From Clostridiales bacterium (lineage in GTDB: Bacteria; Bacillota; Clostridia; TANB77; CAG-508): a stretch of 64,000 nucleotides of DNA. The stretch covers positions 73,155 through 137,154 of the forward strand of contig DXVF01000004.1 in NCBI GenBank assembly GCA_019417465.1, given 5' to 3'. The notes beneath the pieces are model-generated. The model saw nothing but the letters and a program-made list of their open reading frames with translations, was not told the DNA's origin and made no database searches. Position numbers and translations under genes: made by a program. Positions 58,562 to 64,000 of this stretch are shown piece by piece (the first letter of the stretch is position 1; the number at the start of each line of letters is the position of its first letter).

Positions 58562-58659
58562 AATTATAAATATATAAATTATAAAAAATATATAAATTGT
58601 AAAACTTATATAATTTTTAAGTATTATAAGTTATATAAATTATGAATTACAAATATTAA

Positions 58660-58830
58660 AATAGAACAATAGCGGGCTTTTTAGAACATTTTCTCTGTTT
58701 AGAACATTTTAAAGCCCGCGTTTAATTGTTCGTGTGCCAATTTTTGATAAAAAATTGTGTACAATTATTTTTATATAATAGGAAAGACATGTTAGTTAAA
58801 TTTTACTCTATAATAGAACTTTCCTATTAT
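58660..58830 (-). repeat. Dispersed intergenic hairpin repeat, copy 4 (reverse)
   Basis: On the reverse strand: ATATAATAGGAAAG, GAGTAAAATTTAACTAAC, CTTTCCTATTATAT, TTGTACACAATTTTT, TTGGCACACGAACAATTA, CGCGGGCTTT...AAAGCCCGCTATTGT. The hairpin loop here differs (TTCTAAACAGAG) from copies 2 and 3. Most complete copy. Confidence 0.8.
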
Positions 58831-58833
58831 ATA

Positions 58834-58876
58834 AAAAAGAACTCTAATAATGCTAATTTATTAGAGTTCTTTTTTG
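58834..58876 (+). terminator. Intrinsic terminator
   Basis: AAAAGAACTCTAATAA pairs with TTATTAGAGTTCTTTT. Confidence 0.9.
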
Positions 58877-59231
58877 TTTGTATTTGGAATGTATAGAAGA
58901 AATACATAATAAAACATTAACCAAGTATAAGTACATTAATGAAGCACTATTGCTAGTATGTTGCTTAACAAATTTATAAATATAAGTAAGCTGTAAATTG
59001 TGATTATAAAATAAATAATTCTTAAGAAAGATATTTTTATAAATTACTTAGCTAGGACATATACATAACAAGTTTACGCACATAGAAATTATTTTTCACT
59101 TTATGTAAAATTAGTGCCAATGTTCATATTTCATTTATATCAATTAAGAAAGTAGTAATAATATTAAATATTCATGAATATATATAATAATAGTAATATT
59201 TTATTAACTTTAAAGGAGGACAAGCTAGAAA
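58877..59231. other. Intergenic region before spoIIIAA
   Basis: About 350 AT-rich bases. No convincing gene or hairpin; it should contain the spoIIIAA promoter, but no sigma-E-type element could be fixed by eye. Confidence 0.4.
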
Positions 59232-60185
59232 ATGTTAGAGATATTAAAATATTTTCCGTTAAATATTTCTAATAAAATTAATAACATAGTAAATAAAAAT
59301 GCAGACCAAGTACAAGAAATTAGAGTTAGAATAAATGGACCAATTATATTAAAAATAAATGAAAAAGAAGACCTCATAGTAAATCATTATACAGATAGAG
59401 AAGAAATTATGCAGATTATGCAAAGTATTTGCAATAACTCAATATATAGTTATCAAAATGAAATTATAAATGGATACATTACAATTAATGGTGGTCATAG
59501 AGTAGGAATAACAGGCGATATTGTTCTAGAAGATAACAAAGTTATAAATATTAAATACATATCATCATTAAACTTTAGAATAGCAAGACAAGTCTTGGAT
59601 TGTAGTAATAATATATTGAAATATGTTATAGATTTAGAAAATAATACTATTTTTCATACATTAATTGTTTCACCACCAGGTGCGGGTAAGACTACTATTT
59701 TAAAGGATTTAGTGAGAAAAATAAGTGATGGTATTCCAGAGATAGGATTTAAGGGAATAGATGTTAGTTTAATAGATGAAAGAGGAGAAATTTCAGCAAT
59801 GTACAAAGGAAAACCACAGAACAACATAGGAATAAGAACAGATGTACTAGAAAATGTTACAAAACCATTAGGAATAAAGATGGCAATAAGATCTATGGCT
59901 CCAAAAGTAATAGTTGCAGACGAAATAGGAAGCTTAGCTGATATAGAAGCAATTAATTATGCAGTTTGCTCTGGTGTAAAAGGAATTTTTACAGCACATA
60001 GTTTTGATTTTGAAAGTATGAAACTAAATAAAGAGCTTAATAGTTTAATAAATATGAAGTTAATAGAGAAAATTATTTTTTTGGATAGTAAAGTAAAAGG
60101 AAAAATAAAATCTGTATATGAGTTATCTTCAAATTGTTCATTAGGAACAATTTCAAATGAACAATTATATAATAAGATTGCATAA
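59232..60185 (+). CDS. spoIIIAA: Stage III sporulation protein AA
   Basis: 317 residues. VQEIRVRINGPIILK and GGHRVGITGDIV in the N-terminal part, Walker A VSPPGAGKTT, VSLIDERGEISAMYKG and VIVADEIGS (Walker B), matching the SpoIIIAA secretion-type ATPase of the SpoIIIA-SpoIIQ channel between mother cell and forespore. RBS AAAGGAGG; ATG 59232. Unusually, spoIIIAB and the rest of the operon do not follow; the next 600 bases carry only small features. Either the operon is split here or later genes are elsewhere. Confidence 0.93.
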   Translation: MLEILKYFPLNISNKINNIVNKNADQVQEIRVRINGPIILKINEKEDLIVNHYTDREEIMQIMQSICNNSIYSYQNEIINGYITINGGHRVGITGDIVLEDNKVINIKYISSLNFRIARQVLDCSNNILKYVIDLENNTIFHTLIVSPPGAGKTTILKDLVRKISDGIPEIGFKGIDVSLIDERGEISAMYKGKPQNNIGIRTDVLENVTKPLGIKMAIRSMAPKVIVADEIGSLADIEAINYAVCSGVKGIFTAHSFDFESMKLNKELNSLINMKLIEKIIFLDSKVKGKIKSVYELSSNCSLGTISNEQLYNKIA

Positions 60186-60264
60186 AGTTTTTAAATTTTA
60201 TGAGATTAAAAATATAAAATGCATAAAATTTGTTTTATAATTTTATTAGCAAAATAGTAATATT

Positions 60265-60351
60265 TCAAATAAGCCCAAAACAATTAGCTTCTCTTGCTTT
60301 CTTTAATTTTTGTCCATAGTTAATATTCTGTTCATAATTTTTTCTTTTCAT
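60265..60351 (-). CDS. Possible 28-residue peptide
   Basis: MKRKNYEQNINYGQKLKKAREANCFGLI from ATG 60351, with AGGTGA 8 bases upstream. Resembles the first helix of an HTH protein that stops early; may be a remnant. Confidence 0.3.
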   Translation of the reverse strand: MKRKNYEQNINYGQKLKKAREANCFGLI

Positions 60352-60500
60352 TAAATCACCTATTATAAATATATATTAATATTAAGAAAATATAAATGAA
60401 ATTAAAAACGAAATAATATGGATAAAATACGATAAAATGCTATAAATCTTATTATTTACAATATCATAGAAAAAAATACATTTTAAAAGAAAAAACAAAA

Positions 60501-60507
60501 TTCGACA
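60501..60507. promoter_or_regulatory. Candidate Spo0A box (upstream)
   Basis: TTCGACA, the exact reverse complement of the consensus TGTCGAA. Confidence 0.5.
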
Positions 60508-60544
60508 AAATACAATATAATAACCGAGACAAGGTGGATAAAAA

Positions 60545-60573
60545 TTGACAAAACTTAGGAATAATAGTATAAT
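60545..60573 (+). promoter_or_regulatory. Full-consensus sigma-A promoter
   Basis: TTGACA, 17 bases, TATAAT. Best promoter in the window; drives the small peptide gene at 60605. Confidence 0.9.
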
Positions 60574-60579
60574 GTCGAA
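60573..60579. promoter_or_regulatory. Candidate Spo0A box (at transcription start)
   Basis: TGTCGAA, exact consensus, directly after the -10; binding there should block transcription. Confidence 0.55.
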
Positions 60580-60604
60580 AAAAGTAAAACAGGGAAGTTG
60601 AAAT

Positions 60605-60709
60605 ATGAAATATACAAAATATAATAATCAAAATGTAATTAGATATAAAGCGAATAAAACAATATTTAATATTGCTTTTATTTGTGTTGTTATCTATTTA
60701 TTATTATAG
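60605..60709 (+). CDS. 34-residue single-helix membrane peptide
   Basis: MKYTKYNNQNVIRYKANKTI then a hydrophobic end (FNIAFICVVIYLLL). GGGAAG precedes the ATG. The gene has its own consensus promoter, paired Spo0A-like boxes and terminator, all within 210 bases, which argues it is real although tiny. The basic N-terminus and C-terminal helix resemble small membrane regulators or type I toxin-like peptides. No antisense RNA was identified. Function unknown. Confidence 0.6.
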   Translation: MKYTKYNNQNVIRYKANKTIFNIAFICVVIYLLL

Positions 60710-60714
60710 TTTAT

Positions 60715-60753
60715 AAAGATAAAGTCAATTTTGTAGTAACTTTGTCTTTTTTT
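60715..60753 (+). terminator. Intrinsic terminator of small-peptide gene
   Basis: AAAGATAAAGT pairs with ACTTTGTCTTT, followed by T tract. Confidence 0.85.
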
Positions 60754-60766
60754 ATAAAAAGGAAAA

Positions 60767-61228
60767 ATGAATTTTAATCAATTTTAAAAAAAGAATGCTA
60801 AAGATGATAGAATTGAAAATATTGTTGTGAGTGCAATCATTACAAATGAAAATGGAGAGATTTTTTTAGCTAAAAGAAAGAAAAATAATTTTATGGGAGA
60901 ATTTTATGAATTGCCTGGAGGAAATGCTAAAAAAGATGAAGATATCTATGATACTTTAGTTAGAGGTGTAAAACAAGAAACTAATATGGAGATTACAAAG
61001 ATAAATTCATATGTAGATCAATTTGACTATTTATCAGGTTCATGCAAAAAATGTAGGCAGTTTAATTTTAAAGTGGAAGTGAATTTAAAAGATAAAATTT
61101 TATTAACTGAGCATGAGTCATATAAATGGATTAAGTTAGAAGATATAGAAAAAGAAAAAAATATATCACCAGAAGTAAGAAAAGGTCTGTTAATATATGT
61201 GTATAATGAATTTCAAAAAAATAATTAA
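60767..61228 (+). pseudogene. Nudix hydrolase, upstream tandem copy, with early TAA
   Basis: ATG 60767 reads MNFNQF, TAA (60785-60787), then KKNAKDDRIENIVVSAIITN and a complete Nudix domain (box GGNAKKDEDIYDTLVRGVKQETNM, slightly degenerate: Gln replaces the first Glu of REUXEE). Translation from GTG 60827 could still give 133 residues. Clearly a paralogue of the next gene. Confidence 0.7.
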
Positions 61229-61243
61229 TTGGAGGAATTAGAT

Positions 61244-61720
61244 ATGGATAATTATGGTTATTTATTAGGAAAGGGAAAAAGAGAAGGAATTATAAAGAAT
61301 GTTGTTGGAGCAATTATTGTTAATGAACAGGGAAAGATATTAGTAATGTCTAGAAAGTCGGATGACTTTATGGGAGGAATTGATGAATTACCAAGTGGGA
61401 ATATGGAGAAAGGTGAAGATATAACGACAGCTTTAGCAAGAGAAGTAAAAGAAGAAACAAATTGTGATATGCAAAAGATATTATATTATATAGATAGTTT
61501 TGATTATAAATCGGGAAGTGGAAAAAATGCAAGACAATATAATTTTGCGATTAAAGTAAAGGAAACAGATAATATTATTTTAACAGAACATAATGATTAT
61601 TCATGGGAAACAGTTAATGAAATCCTTAATAATCCTAAAATAACTGCTGAAGTAAAAAGAACAATAAAAAAATATATTGAGATAGAACAAAATAAGCAAA
61701 ATATGGAACAAGATATGTAA
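61244..61720 (+). CDS. Nudix hydrolase, downstream tandem copy
   Basis: 158 residues from ATG 61244 behind GGAGG. VVGAIIVNEQGKILVMSRKSDDF and the Nudix box SGNMEKGEDITTALAREVKEETNC with intact REVKEE. Shares FDYxSGSxKxxRQ(Y/F)NF with the upstream copy, showing tandem duplication. Substrate unknown. Two out-of-frame CGG (TCG GAT, TCG GGA) are read normally. Confidence 0.85.
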   Translation: MDNYGYLLGKGKREGIIKNVVGAIIVNEQGKILVMSRKSDDFMGGIDELPSGNMEKGEDITTALAREVKEETNCDMQKILYYIDSFDYKSGSGKNARQYNFAIKVKETDNIILTEHNDYSWETVNEILNNPKITAEVKRTIKKYIEIEQNKQNMEQDM

Positions 61721-61794
61721 AAAATATTGACAAATAGACATAGCCATCTTACTATTCAAACATACCCGAAATATATGAAAGTGAGGTAAATACT

Positions 61795-61881
61795 ATGGGT
61801 AAAATGTTTACTACTTCAAGGGTCGGCAACAAGGTCATGGCAAGCTATAACATGACGGATAACACACAGTTGAACATATAA
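61795..61881 (+). CDS. 28-codon fragment of less AT-rich DNA
   Basis: MGKMFTTSRVGNKVMASYNM.. behind GTGAGG. The base composition (GTC GGC AAC AAG GTC) is richer in GC than all neighbours, suggesting the end of an imported conjugative-element gene. Confidence 0.35.
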   Translation: MGKMFTTSRVGNKVMASYNMTDNTQLNI

Positions 61882-61998
61882 AAATTCGTAATAGAAGATA
61901 GATATAATTTGTGTTTTTAGAAATAAGATTTAGTTAATAAAGTGCTAGAAATAGTGCTTTTATTTTTCATAAATTTTTTATATAAATACTTGCATAAT

Positions 61999-62010
61999 AA
62001 ACAAATGTTT
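61999..62010. promoter_or_regulatory. LexA-box-like palindrome upstream of dinD
   Basis: AAACAAATGTTT, close to the Firmicute SOS consensus GAACNNNNGTTC; followed by GATACAAT as possible -10. Confidence 0.45.
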
Positions 62011-62055
62011 GATACAATATAGCAAATAAAAAATAACGAATTGGAGATGATAGTA

Positions 62056-62910
62056 ATGAGTGATTTACAAGCAAAAGAATACAAAAGTTTTGAAGATATA
62101 AAAAGAACAAAAGAAGATGGAATAGAATATTGGTGTGCTAGAGAATTAAGCGAAGTTTTGCAATACAAGCAATGGAGAAATTTTGCAAAAGTAATAGATA
62201 GAGCAAAAATAGCATGCCAAAATAGTGGAAAAAATATTGATGACGATTTTGCTGAGGTCAGCAAAATCGTTGAAGCAGGAGCAACACAGAAAAAAGTAAT
62301 TGATTATGAATTATCGAGATATGCTTGCTATTTAATTGTGCAAAATGGTGATCCAAGAAAAGAAATAATTGCTTTGGGACAAACTTATTTTGCAATTCAA
62401 ACACGAAGACAAGAAGTGGCAGATTATTTTAATCAATTAGATGAAGATAACAAGAGATTAGTAATTCGTGGAGATATAAAACAATGGAATCAAATGTTGT
62501 TAGAAGTAGCACATAATTCTGGAGTGATAACAAATCAAGAATATGCTGAATTTCAAAATGCTGGCTATATGGGATTATATGGAGGATTAACTGTTGATGA
62601 TATACATAGAAAAAAGAAGTTAAAAGACAAAGAAAAAATACTGGATTTTATGGGAAGTGAAGAATTAGCCGCTAACTTATTTCGAATTACACAAACAGAA
62701 GCTAAATTGAAAAGAGAAAATGTAAAAACAAAAGAAAAAGCTAATCAAACTCATTATACTGTTGGAACCACTGTAAGAAAAGCCATAAAAGATATTGGTG
62801 GAACAATGCCAGAGGATTTACCAACACCAGAAAAGAGTATTAAACAAGTTGAAAAAGAACAATTGAAAAGATTAAAAGATAAGAAAACAAGATTAATGTT
62901 AGATGAATAA
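62056..62910 (+). CDS. dinD: DNA-damage-inducible protein D
   Basis: 284 residues from ATG 62056 (GGAGATG upstream; TTG 62041 less likely). EYWCARELSEVLQYKQWRNFAKVIDRAKIAC, YELSRYACYLIVQNGDPRKEIIALGQTYFAIQTR and LGTTVRKAIKDIGGTMPEDLPTP are the DinD/BRO-N-like family blocks. Member of the damage response, reported to modulate RecA in E. coli. A LexA-like palindrome lies 45 bases upstream, consistent with SOS control. Confidence 0.9.
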   Translation: MSDLQAKEYKSFEDIKRTKEDGIEYWCARELSEVLQYKQWRNFAKVIDRAKIACQNSGKNIDDDFAEVSKIVEAGATQKKVIDYELSRYACYLIVQNGDPRKEIIALGQTYFAIQTRRQEVADYFNQLDEDNKRLVIRGDIKQWNQMLLEVAHNSGVITNQEYAEFQNAGYMGLYGGLTVDDIHRKKKLKDKEKILDFMGSEELAANLFRITQTEAKLKRENVKTKEKANQTHYTVGTTVRKAIKDIGGTMPEDLPTPEKSIKQVEKEQLKRLKDKKTRLMLDE

Positions 62911-63035
62911 AAAAGTTATTAAGTATTCTAGTATTAAGATGAATTAGGAGTAAATAAAAAATTTGCGAAATAATTATGTATGTGTTAAGATATAAATAAT
63001 TTTATAATAAAATAATTATCATTTGGAGGGAAATT

Positions 63036-63515
63036 ATGGAAGGCAAAGAAATAATAGAAGAAAATATAGTTGTAAGTACTAATAAAGAGTATGAAAAAGT
63101 TATAAGAGAGGGAATAAAAAGTTTCAATAATAAAAATCATCCAGAACATCCAATATTTCAAATATATATAGAAAAGGGATATAATGACCCATTTGGGTTC
63201 TATGCATTATTAGATAATCAAATTATTGGAGGAATGATAGCACATAAAAAAATGCAATGGTTAGATATAGATATATTATATGTAAATGAGAATTTTAGAG
63301 AAAATAAAATCGGTTCACATTTAATAAATAAAGCTATTGAATATTGTAAAAAAGAGGAACTAGTTGGAATACATCTTTATACATTAGATTTTCAAGCAAA
63401 AGGTTTTTATGAGAAAAAAGGATTTAAGTTGATAGCTGAAATAAAAGATTGGCCTAAAGGTATTACAAGCTATGAATTTATCAAGTATATAAACAATGAC
63501 AATATTCAATGTTAG
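63036..63515 (+). CDS. GNAT-family N-acetyltransferase
   Basis: 159 residues. IGGMIAHKKMQWLDIDILYVNENFRENKIGSHLINKAIEYCKKEELVGIHLYTLDFQAKGFYEKKGFKLIAEIKDWP shows motif A (NFRENKIGSHL, Q/RxxGxG/A) and the motif B YEKKGF. Acetylates a small molecule or protein; target unknown. RBS TTGGAGGG. One out-of-frame CGG (ATC GGT). Confidence 0.88.
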   Translation: MEGKEIIEENIVVSTNKEYEKVIREGIKSFNNKNHPEHPIFQIYIEKGYNDPFGFYALLDNQIIGGMIAHKKMQWLDIDILYVNENFRENKIGSHLINKAIEYCKKEELVGIHLYTLDFQAKGFYEKKGFKLIAEIKDWPKGITSYEFIKYINNDNIQC

Positions 63516-63604
63516 TTAAGTATTTTATAAAAAAATACAGGTAAAATTTGAAAATAAGAAACGATTTAATCCTCTATAAAGATTGTAATGTACTTTATAA
63601 AATC

Positions 63605-63653
63605 AAGTCAAGGTTAAAGTGAATGTGCTGTCGCACAACCTTGACTTATTTTT
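63605..63653 (+). terminator. Intrinsic terminator after GNAT gene
   Basis: AAGTCAAGGTT pairs with AACCTTGACTT, with an inner GTGC/GCAC pairing, then ATTTTT. Confidence 0.8.
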
Positions 63654-63833
63654 AAAAGCACATTATTTTTCAATTAAGAGGATTTAAGGATAAGTATATT
63701 TAATTAGGTAGACATAAGTACATTTAAAAAGCAAAATACCTCATTAAAATGAGGGCAGGAAAGCATTCTTAACGAAATGTCTATACACATTGAAGGACAA
63801 GCCTTCAAGAGTTAATAAAGAAACAAAAATTTT

Positions 63834-63960
63834 ATGCAGATCTGATGCAAAAATTCACCGAGTGAATGGATAAAAAACTCCTTTTAGAGTGCAAAAGTTC
63901 ACTAAATGAACGAAAAATAAGTGATTTTTAAGAAAAAGTTCACCAAGTGGTGCGACCGTG
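63834..63960 (+). repeat. Three short hairpin repeats in series
   Basis: TTCACCGAGTGAA, GTTCACTAAATGAAC and GTTCACCAAGTGGTG occur within about 110 bases, each a small inverted repeat after an A-run. Confidence 0.55.
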
Positions 63961-64000
63961 AAGGTTGTATAGTTTAAAGGGTGGAAATCCCTTCTGTTAA
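63950..64000 (+). mobile_element. Possible 5' end of a group II intron
   Basis: GTGCGACC fits the GUGYG 5' consensus, and the following AGTTTAAAGGGTGGAAATCC resembles domain I of clostridial introns. The window ends before any reverse transcriptase could be seen. Confidence 0.4.

Noticed and set aside
60785..60787. General readthrough of TAA (also at 45868, 55207 and 57574)
   Set aside because: The expected residues differ (Ser, Gln, Leu, unknown), neighbours are decaying and TAA is the main stop in the window; independent nonsense mutations are simpler.

Overview
The window is AT-rich DNA with strong AGGAGG-type ribosome binding sites. It has the gene content of an anaerobic, spore-forming, low-GC Firmicute, most likely an uncultured Clostridia lineage: anaerobic ribonucleotide reductase NrdD/NrdG, SpoIIIAA, candidate Spo0A boxes, a sortase with an LPxTG protein, and a cohesin/dockerin set. 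No rRNA, tRNA or CRISPR array was seen.

Layout. 1-9.5 kb: 3' part of glyS, a large lipid-anchored or membrane-anchored surface protein, a PopT/DUF368 lipid-carrier transporter, an LD-carboxypeptidase, and a class A penicillin-binding protein. 10-18 kb: a tyrosine recombinase followed by a tight run of HAD, radical SAM, SDR, radical SAM/SPASM, nucleoside-phosphorylase-like, radical SAM, PfkB kinase and histidine phosphatase genes, which looks like an uncharacterised biosynthetic island. 18-20.3 kb: decayed immunity-type genes (DUF2185, SUFU, PH-like membrane protein). 20.4-24.3 kb: Crp/Fnr regulator, a 37-bp inverted-repeat element and nrdDG. 24.5-36.7 kb: P-type ATPase, SDR, DUF2935, a DtxR-like/MnmA fusion, CopA, TcdA and an ABC importer. 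37-42.5 kb: LPxTG cohesin protein, sortase, dockerin-bearing wall hydrolase and membrane cohesin protein, which together form a small cell-surface assembly. 42.6-58 kb: ABC-F resistance-type ATPase, broken genes, a sugar-nucleotide/glycosyltransferase cluster, a regulator/excisionase pair and yebC, with two stray yebC-like 5' fragments. 59-64 kb: spoIIIAA, a self-contained small membrane-peptide gene, Nudix genes, DinD, GNAT, and possibly the start of a group II intron.

The most striking signal is translational. Eight intact-looking genes (LD-carboxypeptidase, PBP1A, an SDR, nrdD, copA, ABC ATPase, ABC permease, membrane cohesin protein) are interrupted by +1 frameshifts, 14 in all. Every one is the same event: an in-frame CGG whose C must be skipped so that the following GGN is read as Gly. 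Scanning the annotated genes on their coding strands by eye, I found no in-frame CGG used as an ordinary Arg codon, although out-of-frame CGG (AAC GGA, GCG GAT, TCG GCA) is common. The catalytic motifs of PBP1A, the CPC and DKTGT motifs of CopA and the glycyl-radical Gly of NrdD all lie behind such sites. This points to a lineage in which CGG is not decoded as Arg and ribosomes shift +1 (or read CGGN as a four-base Gly codon). It is distinct from the true pseudogenes in the window, whose lesions are in-frame stops and A-run indels.

A dispersed intergenic repeat with a conserved GC-rich hairpin occurs at about 1.25, 5.9, 28.9 and 58.7 kb in both orientations.
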